A DNA stretch of 39,697 nt, taken from positions 1-39,697 of the forward strand of contig JAKAJU010000084.1 of NCBI GenBank assembly GCA_021813655.1. Direction: 5' to 3'. The notes under the pieces were generated by a model that saw only the letters and a program-made list of their open reading frames with translations, was not told the origin of the DNA and ran no database searches. The stretch is from Chloroflexota bacterium. GTDB lineage: Bacteria; Chloroflexota; Limnocylindria; Limnocylindrales; CSP1-4. Made by a program: the position numbers and the translations under genes. Numbering within the stretch: the stretch's first letter is position 1; the number at the start of each line of letters is the position of its first letter. Shown here one piece after another: positions 1 through 8,956 of the stretch.

Positions 1-1524
1 GCCGAGCTCGCGCGCGCGAGGGCCGCGCAGGGCGACGCGGAGCGAGCCGAGCCACCCGCGGCGCCCCCCGCAGGGGCTCCGGCGACAGCGCCCGACGTCG
101 CCGACGACGCCGAAGATGCCGCGATCGCGACGTGGGAGGCCCGGCTCGCCGACGTCTCCGGCAGGCGTGATCGGGCGGCGGCCCGCGCCGCTGAGGTGGA
201 CAGGGCCCGGTCCGATGCGGAGCGCGTGCGCGCCCGGGCGGAGGCCGGTGCGGCCCTCGCCGAGGAGCGGATCGCGGCTGCGGACCGCGCCGTCGCCGAT
301 CTCGCCGAACGGGCGGCGCGTGCCACGGACGCGCGCCGCGAGACGGGCGCCGAGGAGGCGGACGCGACCGCCGCGGAGGCTGCGGCGCGCGCGGCGCTGG
401 AGATGCGCAGTGCCGGTGTCGGGGCCCTGCGACAGGAGGTGCGGCAGGCCGAGGAGGAGATCGTCCGCACGCGGCAGCGCTCGCACGCCGGGTCGGACCG
501 GCTGCGCCGCCTGGAGATCGCCGAGGTCGAGGCGCGGCTCGCCCTCGACGGCGTCCGGGAGCAGCTGCTCGTGGAGCTTGCGGCGCTCGGAGACGTCGGG
601 TTGAGCGCGCTCATCGCACAGACCGGCATCGACGGCGCCACGGTGCCCCCGGCATCCTGGCAGGTCGGGGTCGCCGTCCCCGACGAGGGCGCCACGGTGG
701 CGGAGCACGCGCGGCAGACCCGCGCAGGCGCCGCGGCCGCTTCCGAGGCAGGCGGCGAGACGGACCTCGCGGAGGTCTTCGAGGAGGTGCTCGCGCGCGC
801 GGGTGAGCGCTGGGCGGCGGAGGCACCGGAAGGGGAGGTTCCCTCGCCAGGGAGGCTCGCGGCACTGCGTCGCCGCTTCCACGACGTCGGAGCGACGAAC
901 CCATTCGCGGTCGAGGAATACGCCGAGATCCGTGCGCGGCTCGACGGCCTCGAGTCGCAGGAGCGGGACCTCCGCACGGCGATCGAGAAGACACGAGCGC
1001 TCATCCGCGAGCTCGAGACGCTGATCTCCGAGCGCTTCAGGACGACCTTCGCCAGGCTCGAGGGGGAGTTCGACGCGCAGTTCAAGACGCTCTTCGGGGG
1101 CGGCTACGCCCAGCTCTCGCTCACCGACCCGAGCGACCTGGCGGCCACCGGCGTGGAGATCGTCGCCCGGCCCCCGGGCAAGAAGCCCCAGGCGCTCGCG
1201 ATGCTCTCCGGTGGCGAGCGCGCCCTCACAGCTGTCGCGCTGCTCTTCGCGATGCTTCGGGTCCGGCCGGTGCCATTCTGTGTCCTCGACGAGGTGGACG
1301 CGGCGCTCGACGAGGCGAACATCGGCCGCTTCTCGGAGGCGCTCGCGGATCTCGCTCGCGCGATCCAGTTCATCGTCATCACGCACAACCGCGGGACGAT
1401 CGAGGCGGCCGACGCGCTGTACGGGGTCACGATCGGCGACGACGCGGTCAGCCGCGTCATCAGCCTCCGCCTCGAGGAGGCCCGTGACATCGCGGACGCC
1501 GCACGCGCGTCCGGTCCCGCCTGA
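1..1524 (+). CDS. smc: Chromosome segregation protein SMC, C-terminal part (5' truncated by window)
   Basis: The reading frame is open from base 1, so this is the last ~507 residues of SMC, the ATPase that organises and segregates chromosomes with ScpA/ScpB. The visible first ~280 residues are Ala/Arg/Glu-rich coiled coil. It is interrupted by a Pro/Ala-rich segment near visible residues 17-35, which would break the helix. The C-terminal head has the usual landmarks in order: NPFAVEEY, a GGGYAQL loop, the RPPGKK segment, the ABC signature [15 protein letters not shown], Walker B with [13 protein letters not shown], and the H-loop region FIVITHN. The ORF track starts at ATG 196, but that is internal. 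The identification is certain from the head domain. The N-terminal ATPase half and hinge lie outside the window. ftsY follows after 9 bp, as in many bacteria. Confidence 0.97.
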   Translation, partial: AELARARAAQGDAERAEPPAAPPAGAPATAPDVADDAEDAAIATWEARLADVSGRRDRAAARAAEVDRARSDAERVRARAEAGAALAEERIAAADRAVADLAERAARATDARRETGAEEADATAAEAAARAALEMRSAGVGALRQEVRQAEEEIVRTRQRSHAGSDRLRRLEIAEVEARLALDGVREQLLVELAALGDVGLSALIAQTGIDGATVPPASWQVGVAVPDEGATVAEHARQTRAGAAAASEAGGETDLAEVFEEVLARAGERWAAEAPEGEVPSPGRLAALRRRFHDVGATNPFAVEEYAEIRARLDGLESQERDLRTAIEKTRALIRELETLISERFRTTFARLEGEFDAQFKTLFGGGYAQLSLTDPSDLAATGVEIVARPPGKKPQALAMLSGGERALTAVALLFAMLRVRPVPFCVLDEVDAALDEANIGRFSEALADLARAIQFIVITHNRGTIEAADALYGVTIGDDAVSRVISLRLEEARDIADAARASGPA

Positions 1525-1533
1525 GAGGGAAGC

Positions 1534-2586
1534 ATGGCGTTCTGGCGACGATGGTCCCGACCCGAGGACGGCACGGTGGGCGACGCGCCCGTGCCGTCCG
1601 AGACCCCCGAGAGCGCGCGCGAGGACGACGGCGCGTCGGTCCCCGGGTGGCCCGGCCTCCCCGGCGGCACGCCCGCCGACGAGGCGGCCATCGACGCAGC
1701 GGAGCTCGCGCTCGGCGTCCAGAAGAGCCGCGCGGGCTTCGTGGGACGCCTGCGCTCGATCCTCGGCGTGGCCGACGCGACGGGTCCGTCCTGGGACGAC
1801 GTCGAGGAGACGCTCATCGCGGGCGATGTCGGTGGTGCGCTCGCGATGGCGATCGTCGAGCGCGCGCGCAAGCGGCGCGAACCCGACGGTCCCGAGGCGG
1901 CGGTCCGGGCGGAGCTCGAGTCGATCCTCCTGCCGTCGGATCCGGCCTGGCGGCCCGCGCCGGCCGCGCCCGGGGCGCCCGCGATCGTGCTGGTCGTCGG
2001 CGTGAACGGAACCGGCAAGACGACGACGATCGGAAAGCTCGCCGACCGGTACCACCGCGAGGGCGCGCGCGTCGTCCTCGCCGCGGCCGACACGTTCCGC
2101 GCGGCGGCGATCGACCAGCTGCGCGTGTGGGCGGATCGGACCGGGGCGGACATCGTGGCCCACGCGCCGGGCGCCGACCCCGGGGCTGTCGTCTACGACG
2201 CGCTCGACGCGGCCGCGGCACGTCGCGCGGACGTGGTCATCGCGGACACGGCGGGACGCCTCCACACGAAGGCCAACCTCATGGACGAGCTGGCGAAGGT
2301 CCGCCGGATCATCGACAAGCGCTTCCCCGGCGCCGCGCCCGAGGTGCTCTTCGTTCTCGACGCGACGACCGGCCAGAACGGCCTTCTCCAGGCCCGGTCG
2401 TTCCACGAGACAGCCGGCGTGACGGGGATCGTCCTCACCAAGCTCGATTCGACGGCGAAGGGCGGGATCGTCTTCGCCATCGAGGACGCCCTCGGGATCC
2501 CGGTCCGGTACGTTGGAGTGGGGGAGCGTGCGGCTGACCTCGTCGCGTTCGATCCCGAGGCGTTCGTCGCCGCGCTCTTCGCCTGA
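1534..2586 (+). CDS. ftsY: Signal recognition particle receptor FtsY
   Basis: This 350-residue SRP GTPase docks Ffh-ribosome complexes at the membrane. Residues 1-60 form a short acidic, Pro-rich A domain, much shorter than in E. coli, and the NG domain follows. Visible GTPase motifs are the P-loop GVNGTGKT (156-163), the ADTFRAAA segment, DTAGRLHTK, and [10 protein letters not shown] (G4). The ending [18 protein letters not shown] is typical of FtsY. The start is ATG 1534, preceded by a GAGGGAAG Shine-Dalgarno-like stretch, 9 bp after smc. It is the last gene of the leftmost + strand unit. A convergent nitrilase-family gene follows 25 bp downstream. Confidence 0.97.
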   Translation: MAFWRRWSRPEDGTVGDAPVPSETPESAREDDGASVPGWPGLPGGTPADEAAIDAAELALGVQKSRAGFVGRLRSILGVADATGPSWDDVEETLIAGDVGGALAMAIVERARKRREPDGPEAAVRAELESILLPSDPAWRPAPAAPGAPAIVLVVGVNGTGKTTTIGKLADRYHREGARVVLAAADTFRAAAIDQLRVWADRTGADIVAHAPGADPGAVVYDALDAAAARRADVVIADTAGRLHTKANLMDELAKVRRIIDKRFPGAAPEVLFVLDATTGQNGLLQARSFHETAGVTGIVLTKLDSTAKGGIVFAIEDALGIPVRYVGVGERAADLVAFDPEAFVAALFA

Positions 2587-2611
2587 CGCCCGCGCGTCCG
2601 GGCCAGCTGCG

Positions 2612-3478
2612 TCAGCGGGGCCCGCACTCCTCGCCCGCGCCGTCGCCGCCCCGGCCGTCCGCGCCGCCCCCGCCCCCCGGGCCCGGGAGGCTCCGTTCGG
2701 GCGCCCATCGCAGCGCCAGGCGGCGGTCCGCCAGGGCGGGGTCCACGTCAGCTGCGACGACGCCGACGGCACCGTAGTCGAGCCCGGCGACGCGCGTCCC
2801 GTCGGGCGCGATCACGCACGTGGCGGAGCCCTGGTCGGGTGCCGCCACGTTCGAGGCGGCGACGTAGGCCGAGTTCTCGAGCGCGCGGCAGAGGAGCGCC
2901 TTCTCGTTGTACGGATTGCGGGCATCGCACCAGCGGTCGGGGAGGGTCCCGTCGTGCGTCGTCACGTAGTGAGGGACGAAGATGACCTGCGCGCCGGCGA
3001 GGACGAGCGACCGTGAGATCTCGGGGTAGCGGAACGCCTCGTGGCAGATGGCGACGCCGAACGTGAGCCCGCCAACGGTGAAGACACGCCGTCCCCATCC
3101 GGGCACGTAGTCGGCCTCCTCCGACGGATCGATCTGGGTCTTCGGCTGGACGCCGAGCCGTCCTCCGTCGGGGCCGATGACGACGGCCACGATCTCCCGG
3201 CCCGTCGGCCCGGGACGCTCCGCGCTCACGATCGCCGTGATGCCGGCCGCCCGCGCTGCGCCGGCGACGGCGTCCATGGCCGCGTCGATGGCCTCGGCGG
3301 ACACGACAGGCACCGGCCGGGCCTGACTGCGATGGCCGGGCAGGGCCGTCTCGGGCAGGCAGACGATCGCTGCCCCGAGGCGGCCGGCCTCCTCCACGGC
3401 GGCGATCGCCGCGGGGACGGCCTCCTCGAGCGTCGCCGTGAGCGGCGTGGAGGCGACGGCGATCCGGATCGTGGCCAT
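2612..3478 (-). CDS. Carbon-nitrogen hydrolase (nitrilase superfamily)
   Basis: This 288-residue nitrilase-fold amidohydrolase is the only convincing reverse-strand gene in the window. The catalytic Glu-Lys-Cys triad is visible: E43 in LPETALPG, K113 in QPKTQIDP and C145 in AICHEAF. The supporting motifs NPYNEKALLCRALENS and IAPDGTRV are also present. The ORF track extends upstream to 4501 inside ffh, but the family N-terminus starts at ATG 3478 (MATIRIAVAS), which gives a normal length. The last ~20 residues are a Gly-rich tail. The substrate cannot be told; N-carbamoylputrescine amidase-like, omega-amidase-like and other branches are all possible. It lies antisense-oriented between ftsY and ffh, diverging from ffh, with a possible leaderless promoter (see regulatory entry). 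Confidence 0.9.
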   Translation of the reverse strand: MATIRIAVASTPLTATLEEAVPAAIAAVEEAGRLGAAIVCLPETALPGHRSQARPVPVVSAEAIDAAMDAVAGAARAAGITAIVSAERPGPTGREIVAVVIGPDGGRLGVQPKTQIDPSEEADYVPGWGRRVFTVGGLTFGVAICHEAFRYPEISRSLVLAGAQVIFVPHYVTTHDGTLPDRWCDARNPYNEKALLCRALENSAYVAASNVAAPDQGSATCVIAPDGTRVAGLDYGAVGVVAADVDPALADRRLALRWAPERSLPGPGGGGGADGRGGDGAGEECGPR

Positions 3479-3485
3479 GGCGGCG

Positions 3486-3491
3486 AGTCTA
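3486..3491 (-). promoter_or_regulatory. Candidate -10 element for the nitrilase-family gene, possibly leaderless
   Basis: On the reverse strand TAGACT is followed by only 7 bases (CGCCGCC) before the ATG at 3478. No Shine-Dalgarno fits in between. With normal -10 to start-site spacing, transcription would begin at or next to the A of ATG. I see no clear -35. This is an inference from one hexamer. Confidence 0.35.
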
Positions 3492-3550
3492 CCCCCGGCC
3501 CGCCACGCCCCCGCCCGCGGGCGTCGGGGGCGGCCGCCCGGGCCATCGGC

Positions 3551-3556
3551 TACACT
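3551..3556 (+). promoter_or_regulatory. Candidate -10 element upstream of ffh
   Basis: TACACT within GGCTACACTCCGG resembles the -10 elements before rplS, rpsB, nusA and asd in this window (shared TAYACTC). No -35 is recognisable. It lies 93 bases before the ffh ATG, in the divergent region between the nitrilase-family gene and ffh. Confidence 0.45.
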
Positions 3557-3649
3557 CCGGCTGCCTCGGTCTCGCCAGAACCCGCGAGCGAGGCGCGGCG
3601 GGCGTCCGCCCCGCCGGCGACGACCGGTCCCCAAGGAGCCAGCTCCCGC

Positions 3650-4969
3650 ATGTTCGACGCCCTCTCCGACCGTCTGCGTCGGACGCTCTCCTCGCTCACC
3701 GGCCGCGGCCGGATCAGCGAGGCGGACGTGGATGCGGCGATGCGCGAGGTCCGTCTCGCGCTCCTCGAGGCGGACGTCAACTTCAAGGTCGTGAAGGACT
3801 TCGTCGCCCGGGTGCGCGAGCGCGCCGTCGGCGCCGAGGTCCTCGAGAGCCTGACCGCCGGCCAGCAGGTCGTCGCGATCGTCAACGAGGAGCTGACGAA
3901 CCTCCTCGGGGCGGGCGATCGGGTCTTCCACCTCTCGGGCAGCCCGGCCGTCGTGGTCCTCGTGGGCCTGCAGGGCTCCGGCAAGACGACGACGGCCGCG
4001 AAGCTCGCCCGTCATGTCGTCCGTGTCGGACGCCGCCCGCTCCTCGTGGCAGCCGACCCGTACCGCCCGGCCGCGGCCGACCAGCTCGAGACGCTCGGCA
4101 GGTCGATCGAGATCCCGGTCCACCGCGCGCCGTCGGGGACGTCCGTCCTCGACATCGTCCGGGGTGGGATCGAGGCCTCGCGGCGGCTCGTCCGCGACAC
4201 GGTCATCGTCGACACGGCCGGCCGGCTCACGGTGGACGCGCCCCTCATGGCCGAGATCGCCGACCTCTGCCGCGCGGTCGCTCCCGTGGAGACGCTGCTG
4301 GTGGTGGACGCGATGACCGGGCAGGAGTCGGTGGCCGTCGCCGAGGCCTTCCACGCCGCCGTGCCGCTCACGGGTCTGGTCCTCACGAAGATCGACGGCG
4401 ACGCCCGCGGCGGGGCCGCGCTCTCGATCGGCGCGGTCACGGGCCTCCCGGTGAAGTTCCTCGGGACGGGCGAGAAGACCGATGCCCTCGAGGTCTTCCA
4501 CCCTGACCGGCTCGCGAGCCGGATCCTCGGGATGGGCGACGTCCTGACGCTCGTCGAGCGGGCCCAGGAGGCGTTCGACGCGAAGCAGACCGCGCAGATG
4601 GAGAAGAAGCTCCGGACCGCGAGCTTCACCCTCGAGGACATGCTCGACCAGCTCCAGCAGGTCCAGAAGATGGGCCCGATCGGCCAGCTCATGGAGATGA
4701 TCCCGGGGATGGGCGGCCTCGCGAAGGACGCGCAGGCGTCGGTCGACAAGGGCGACCTCCGGCGCGTGGAGGCGATCATCCGCGCGATGACCCCGTCGGA
4801 GCGACGCGACCCGACGGTCCTCAACGCCTCGCGACGGCGGCGCATCGCGACGGGATCGGGGACGAGCCTCACCGACGTCAATCGGCTGGTGAAGCAGTTC
4901 CTCGAGATGCAGAAGATGATGAAGCAGCTCTCGGGCGGCCGGCGCATCCCCGGCCTCATGCGACGCTAG
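3650..4969 (+). CDS. ffh: Signal recognition particle protein Ffh (SRP54)
   Basis: This 439-residue protein is the GTPase core of SRP, binding signal peptides and 4.5S RNA. The order is N domain (1-90), G domain with P-loop GLQGSGKTTTAAKLA, ADPYRPAAADQL, DTAGRL and TKIDGDARGGAAL, then the Met-rich M domain (about 300-439) with LEDMLDQLQQVQKMGP, GSGTSLTDVNRLV and a final MQKMMKQL. The ORF track starts at 3041, but the family start is ATG 3650 (MFDALSDRLRRTL), with AAGGAG 12 bases upstream. I looked for a 4.5S RNA gene nearby and could not recognise one. A DUF3352-like gene begins 11 bp after the stop. Confidence 0.98.
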   Translation: MFDALSDRLRRTLSSLTGRGRISEADVDAAMREVRLALLEADVNFKVVKDFVARVRERAVGAEVLESLTAGQQVVAIVNEELTNLLGAGDRVFHLSGSPAVVVLVGLQGSGKTTTAAKLARHVVRVGRRPLLVAADPYRPAAADQLETLGRSIEIPVHRAPSGTSVLDIVRGGIEASRRLVRDTVIVDTAGRLTVDAPLMAEIADLCRAVAPVETLLVVDAMTGQESVAVAEAFHAAVPLTGLVLTKIDGDARGGAALSIGAVTGLPVKFLGTGEKTDALEVFHPDRLASRILGMGDVLTLVERAQEAFDAKQTAQMEKKLRTASFTLEDMLDQLQQVQKMGPIGQLMEMIPGMGGLAKDAQASVDKGDLRRVEAIIRAMTPSERRDPTVLNASRRRRIATGSGTSLTDVNRLVKQFLEMQKMMKQLSGGRRIPGLMRR

Positions 4970-4980
4970 GCGGCGAGATC

Positions 4981-6873
4981 ATGGACACGAACGAGATCAC
5001 CCGGCCGGCAGGGCTCGACCAGGCCCCGGACGTCGGCCCCGCGACGCCCACACCCGCGACGGACGCGAAGGAGGAGGCCGTCGGGCAGGCGATCGAGCCG
5101 GCGCTCGAGCCGGCGCTCGAGCCGATCCGCCGCGCATCCGGCCGGACCTCGGGCCGGGCACGCTGGGCCGTCGCCCTCGCGATCGTCGCGCTTGTCGCGG
5201 CCGTGAGCATCGTCGGCGTCGGCGTTGCCGCGTTCGGCGGCGCGTCGTCCGCTCTCGCGCCCTGGGCGCCGGCCACGACGACCGCGTACGCCGAGCTGCG
5301 GACCGACCTCCCGGGAGACCAGCAGGCCGCGGTCGGGTCGCTCCTCGCGCGGTTCCCCGGGTTCGACGACCAGGCGTCCCTCGACATGAAGGTGGACACG
5401 GCGATCGGCGACCTCGTCGCGCGCGTGAGCGGCTCGACGGTCGACTACGGCCGGGACCTGAAGCCCTGGCTCGGCGGCGAGATCGCGCTCGCCGTCGGCT
5501 CGATCGACACACTCGCGCCGTCGTCGAACGGCGGCGTCACCGGCGGATGGGGCCTCCTCCTCGCGACGACGAAGGACCCGGCGGTCGCGCAGGCGTTCCT
5601 CACCGCGCGCTTCGGCACCCCGACCCGCACCGAGACGATCGGGTCCGCCACGGTCCAGGACGTCGCCGTCCCGGGGCTCACGGACCGGTCGATCGCGTGG
5701 GCTGTCGTCGGCACCACGGTCCTCGTCGGCGACCGCGCCGCCGTCGAGAGCGGGATCGACGCTCACGCGACGGGCGGCCTCGGCGCCGTCGCGGCGTTCC
5801 GCCAGGCCTACGCGTACGTCCCGGCAGAGCACGTCGCCACGGCGTGGGCCGACCTGCCGACCCTCGAGAGCGCGGCGCTCGCGGCGCGGACGGCGCTGGC
5901 GCCCGACGCCTCGCCACTGCCGTCGGCGGCGACGACCCGGATCCCCCCGCCGTGGGCCGTCGCGTATGTCCGCGCCGCGGCCTCGGGTCTGACCGTCGAC
6001 GTCGTGGTTCCGCGCCCAACGGACATCCCGGTCGACACCCCGCACGTCAGCACGGTCGCCGAGCGCCTGCCCGGCGACACCATCGCCGCCATCGAGGTCC
6101 GCGACGTCGGCGCGCGCGCCCAGAGGGTGCTCGACGCCGTGGCGAAGACGCCGGGGCTGACGGACCAGCTCGGGCCCGCCGCCCCGATCGTCGACGGAGC
6201 ACTCGGGTCGTTCGTCGACTGGGCCGGGGACGGCGCCGTGGTCCTGACGCGCTCCGGTGGCACGCCCAGCGGCGGGATCGTCGTGACAGCGACGGAGCCG
6301 GACGTCGCCGCGACCCGTGTCGCGGCCATCCGCGCGCTCCTCGCGTTCGCCGACGGGCCCAACGGCCGTCCGGTCCTCACCGAGGAGCCCTACGGCGACG
6401 GGAAGATCGTCACGGTCGATTTCGGGGACGTCCGCGACGCCGTCACGAAGGCGATCACGGACGGGATCGCGGGCGGCACGCCAGCGATGCCCGCGACCGA
6501 CCTCGCGATGATCCGCGAGATGCTGCCGGCGTCCGCGTCGGTCGCCTACACGGTTCAGCGCGGCGTGTTCGTCCTCGGGACGGACGCGGCGTTCGTGAAG
6601 GACGTCGTGGACACCACGCCCGCCGACTCGCTCGCGACGTCCGCCGACTACGGAGCCCTCGTGGCCCTCGTCGGGCCCTCGAACGACGGCCAGGCGTTCG
6701 TGGACGCCTCCGCCGCGGTCGACCTGGCCCGGTCGGCGGATCCCTCCATCTCGACCGCGCTCGGCGGGGACGTCTCGTCCTTCGTCGACCGCATCCAGTC
6801 GCTCGGCGCGGCCTGGACCGTCGCCGACGACGTCATCCGACTCCGGCTCGCGCTCGCGGTCCGCGCGCGCTGA
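4981..6873 (+). CDS. DUF3352-like membrane-anchored protein of unknown function
   Basis: This 630-residue protein has a Pro/Ala/Glu-rich cytoplasmic N-terminus containing an ALEPALEP repeat. One strong membrane segment follows at residues ~62-86 ([17 protein letters not shown]), then a large, presumably extracellular region. The start of that region ([13 protein letters not shown], then LLARFPGF) resembles DUF3352 proteins, from memory of the family. The ectodomain appears to hold two similar alpha/beta halves rich in DLVARVSG- and VVLTRSGG-like strands. It has no catalytic motif I can name. It begins 11 bp after ffh and ends 61 bp before rpsP, so it is probably co-transcribed with SRP and ribosomal genes. 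Its position inside this conserved block suggests a lineage-specific envelope function, which is inference. The coding call is secure; the function is unknown. Confidence 0.85.
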   Translation: MDTNEITRPAGLDQAPDVGPATPTPATDAKEEAVGQAIEPALEPALEPIRRASGRTSGRARWAVALAIVALVAAVSIVGVGVAAFGGASSALAPWAPATTTAYAELRTDLPGDQQAAVGSLLARFPGFDDQASLDMKVDTAIGDLVARVSGSTVDYGRDLKPWLGGEIALAVGSIDTLAPSSNGGVTGGWGLLLATTKDPAVAQAFLTARFGTPTRTETIGSATVQDVAVPGLTDRSIAWAVVGTTVLVGDRAAVESGIDAHATGGLGAVAAFRQAYAYVPAEHVATAWADLPTLESAALAARTALAPDASPLPSAATTRIPPPWAVAYVRAAASGLTVDVVVPRPTDIPVDTPHVSTVAERLPGDTIAAIEVRDVGARAQRVLDAVAKTPGLTDQLGPAAPIVDGALGSFVDWAGDGAVVLTRSGGTPSGGIVVTATEPDVAATRVAAIRALLAFADGPNGRPVLTEEPYGDGKIVTVDFGDVRDAVTKAITDGIAGGTPAMPATDLAMIREMLPASASVAYTVQRGVFVLGTDAAFVKDVVDTTPADSLATSADYGALVALVGPSNDGQAFVDASAAVDLARSADPSISTALGGDVSSFVDRIQSLGAAWTVADDVIRLRLALAVRAR

Positions 6874-6934
6874 CCGGCCCACCATCGATCGGGATCCCGA
6901 CCGGGACCCGGACAGGACGAGGAGACTGGAGCCC

Positions 6935-7192
6935 ATGGCAGTCCGCATCCGACTCACACGCGTCGGCGCGACGAAGCAGCCCGCATACCGGGTGGTCGTC
7001 ACCGATAGTCGCAATGCGCGAGACGGTCGCTCGCTCGAGACGATCGGCCACTACAACCCGCGCCGCGAGCCGGTCGAGTTCGTCGTCGACGCCGACAAGG
7101 CGAAGGCATGGCTCGCCAAGGGTGCGCAGCCGAGCGACACGGTCGAGCGTCTCTTCCGGTCCGCCGGGATCCTCCCGGCCGCGAAGAAGTAG
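6935..7192 (+). CDS. rpsP: 30S ribosomal protein S16
   Basis: This is an 85-residue small-subunit protein. The N-terminus [20 protein letters not shown] and the following [17 protein letters not shown] block are diagnostic of S16. Length is normal. Start ATG 6935 is preceded by GAGGAG and TGGAG. It opens the classical rpsP-khpA-rimM-trmD-rplS cluster. khpA starts 7 bp after its stop. Confidence 0.98.
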   Translation: MAVRIRLTRVGATKQPAYRVVVTDSRNARDGRSLETIGHYNPRREPVEFVVDADKAKAWLAKGAQPSDTVERLFRSAGILPAAKK

Positions 7193-7199
7193 GCCCCCG

Positions 7200-7433
7200 A
7201 TGGCAGCGCGCGATCTCGTCGAGTTCGTCGCCAAGAACCTCGTCGACGAGCCGGACGCCGTCCAGGTGACGGCCCACCGCGAGCCCGGCGGCACGGTCAT
7301 CGAGCTCCAGGTCGCCGAGGGTGACATGGGCAAGGTGATCGGGCGGAACGGGAGCGTGGCGAAGGCTCTGCGCACCCTCCTGAAGGTGATGTCCGCGCGC
7401 GACGGCGAGAGCGTCACGCTCGAGATCGTCTGA
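7200..7433 (+). CDS. khpA: KH-domain RNA-binding protein KhpA (YlqC family)
   Basis: This 77-residue single KH domain protein is found between rpsP and rimM in many Gram-positive and Chloroflexota genomes. The nucleic-acid-binding GxxG loop is visible as IGRNGSVAKALRTLL (GRNG). The N-terminus ARDLVEFVAKNLVDEPDAV is characteristic. The frame in the track is very long (from 5547) because the GC-rich antiphase of DUF3352 is open. The real start is ATG 7200, 7 bp after rpsP. In studied relatives it works with a second KH protein (Jag/KhpB) to bind small RNAs and affect cell division. That partner is not in this window. Confidence 0.93.
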   Translation: MAARDLVEFVAKNLVDEPDAVQVTAHREPGGTVIELQVAEGDMGKVIGRNGSVAKALRTLLKVMSARDGESVTLEIV

Positions 7434-7444
7434 CGGGCGCCGGG

Positions 7445-8014
7445 ATGGCGGACATCCCGGAGCGAGTCGCGGTCGGCCGCGTCCGCGGCCTCCACGGTCT
7501 GCGCGGCGCGGTCCGCGTCGAGATCCTGACCGACCGGCCCGAGGAGCGGTTCGCGCGTGGGGCGCGGGTCGTCGCTGGCGCGCGGACGCTGACCGTCGTC
7601 GAGGCCGTCCCCGACGGCCCCGGGCTCCGCGTCCGCTTCGCGGAGGTCCCGGACCGTGACGCGGCGGAATCGCTCCGGGATATGGATCTCGAGGCCGGCG
7701 TCGACCGTGGCCGCGACCTCGAACCCGACGCCGTGTTCTGGCACGAGCTTCGCGGCGTCGCCGTGCGAGGAGCGGACGGCCGCGACCTCGGCACGATCCG
7801 GGACGTGTACCGGGCCGGCGGGGCCGAGGTCATCGTGGTCGACGGCGGAGTCGTCCGCCCGTTCGAGATGCCCGTCGTGCGAGCGTTCATCGTCGAATGG
7901 GCGCCGCTCGATGGCAGGATCGTCGTCGACGCCGACCGCCTCGGCCTCGAGCCGCTGCCGGCCGCGCCGGAGGACGGGCCCGCCGCGGCGCGCGCATCCG
8001 GTCCCGACCGATGA
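7445..8014 (+). CDS. rimM: Ribosome maturation factor RimM
   Basis: This 189-residue 30S assembly factor binds S19 and helps 16S 3'-domain folding. The N-terminal beta-barrel starts VAVGRVRGLHGLRGAVRVE (matching the family V-G-x-I-x-x-x-H-G-x-x-G pattern). The PRC-barrel C-terminal half shows DAVFWHELRGVAV and GGAEVIVVDGG. A ~20-residue Pro/Ala tail ends the protein. Its TGA (8012-8014) overlaps the trmD ATG (8011) as ATGA, indicating translational coupling. It starts 11 bp after khpA. Confidence 0.95.
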   Translation: MADIPERVAVGRVRGLHGLRGAVRVEILTDRPEERFARGARVVAGARTLTVVEAVPDGPGLRVRFAEVPDRDAAESLRDMDLEAGVDRGRDLEPDAVFWHELRGVAVRGADGRDLGTIRDVYRAGGAEVIVVDGGVVRPFEMPVVRAFIVEWAPLDGRIVVDADRLGLEPLPAAPEDGPAAARASGPDR

Positions 8015-8769
8015 CCCTCCAGATCGACGTCCTGACGCTCTTCCCCGCGATGCTCGCCGGGCCGCTCGATGAGAGCATCCCGGGTCGCGCGATCGCGCGC
8101 GGCCTCGTCTCCGTTCGCGTGCGCGACCTGCGGGAGTGGGGGATCGGGCGTCACCGGAGCGTCGACGACGCGCCGTACGGTGGCGGGGCCGGGATGGTCC
8201 TCCGCCCCGAGCCGGTCGGCGACGCCCTGGCTGCCCTGCGCCGGTCCGGGTCGACGGTCATCCTCATGGACCCGGCGGGCGAGCCCTTCCGCCAGTCGAT
8301 CGCCGACGAGCTCGCGACGCGCGAGCACCTCGTGATCCTGTGCCCGCGCTACGAGGGCGTGGACGAGCGGATCCGCTCGCTCGTCGACAGGGAGATCTCG
8401 ATCGGCGACTACATCCTCTCGGGGGGTGAGATCCCCGCCCTCGTCGTCATCGACGCGGTCGTCCGCCTCGTCCCCGGCGTCATCGAGGAGGCGTCGATCG
8501 CCGAGGAGTCGTTCGCGCATGGACTCCTCGAGTACCCGCAGTACACGCGTCCCGCCGTCTACCGGGCGATGGGCGTCCCCGAGATCCTCACGAGCGGCGA
8601 CCACGGGGCGGTGGCACGGTGGCGGCACGCGGAGGCGCTCCGACGCACCCGGGAGCGCCGCCCGGACCTGCTCGCGGCGCGCGGCCTCAGCGAGGACGAG
8701 CGCCGGATGCTCGCGGAGATCGACGGGATCGACACGGAGGACGCGAAGCGGCGCCGGCGCCGGGGCTGA
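8011..8769 (+). CDS. trmD: tRNA (guanine37-N1)-methyltransferase TrmD
   Basis: This 252-residue SPOUT methyltransferase makes m1G37 in tRNAs, preventing +1 frameshifts. Signature blocks are visible: [39 protein letters not shown], the knot segment [13 protein letters not shown] (SAM site), LEYPQYTRP and [11 protein letters not shown]. The track ORF begins at 7897 in rimM, but ATG 8011, overlapping the rimM stop, gives the family N-terminus. The end is Arg-rich (KRRRRRG). A large hairpin follows the stop and may end the ffh-trmD unit. Confidence 0.98.
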   Translation: MTLQIDVLTLFPAMLAGPLDESIPGRAIARGLVSVRVRDLREWGIGRHRSVDDAPYGGGAGMVLRPEPVGDALAALRRSGSTVILMDPAGEPFRQSIADELATREHLVILCPRYEGVDERIRSLVDREISIGDYILSGGEIPALVVIDAVVRLVPGVIEEASIAEESFAHGLLEYPQYTRPAVYRAMGVPEILTSGDHGAVARWRHAEALRRTRERRPDLLAARGLSEDERRMLAEIDGIDTEDAKRRRRRG

Positions 8770-8780
8770 TCGCACGCCGA

Positions 8781-8830
8781 GCTGCGCCGGCTCCGGGCCG
8801 GACCGGCGCCATCAGCCGGACCGGCGCAGC
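8781..8830 (+). terminator. GC-rich hairpin after trmD, candidate terminator
   Basis: GCTGCGCCGG (8781-8790) is a perfect 10-bp inverted match to CCGGCGCAGC (8821-8830). TCCGG/CCGGA extends it by 5 bp after one bulged C, so the stem is ~15 bp. The 13-mer GCCGGACCGGCGC occurs twice inside (8797 and 8815), so alternative pairings exist. No U-tract follows, so termination would be atypical or Rho-assisted. It lies between the trmD stop and the rplS promoter candidate. Confidence 0.5.
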
Positions 8831-8864
8831 AGGGCGGGGTCGGGGCCGAGACCCGGCGGGCCCG

Positions 8865-8873
8865 TGCTATACT
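8865..8873 (+). promoter_or_regulatory. Candidate extended -10 promoter of rplS
   Basis: TGCTATACT has the extended -10 form TGn followed by TATACT, a near-consensus hexamer. No -35 match is seen at 16-18 bp. The predicted 5' UTR is ~77 bases. A 9-codon reading frame (ATG 8934, MTRAGTAT) sits in that UTR and ends in a GTGA overlap with rplS. Confidence 0.6.
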
Positions 8874-8956
8874 CCGCCGTCGGCCGCCCATGCGGTCGCT
8901 TCCCCGCGCCCGACGCGCAGCGCACCGCTGCCCATGACGAGAGCAGGTACCGCAAC

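Noticed and set aside
2584-2614. TGACGC...GCGTCA inverted repeat spanning the ftsY and nitrilase stops, considered as a bidirectional terminator
   Set aside because: The stem is only 6 bp with a 19-base loop and no U-tract, which is too weak to call.
3479-3649. Searched for a 4.5S SRP RNA gene near ffh
   Set aside because: I could not recognise the GGAA tetraloop helix or a compact hairpin of the right size in either gap around ffh.
5547-7433. Long + strand ORF of 628 residues ending in KhpA
   Set aside because: Only the last 77 codons are real (KhpA). The rest is the +1 frame of the DUF3352-like gene, rich in Arg/Gly/Asp.
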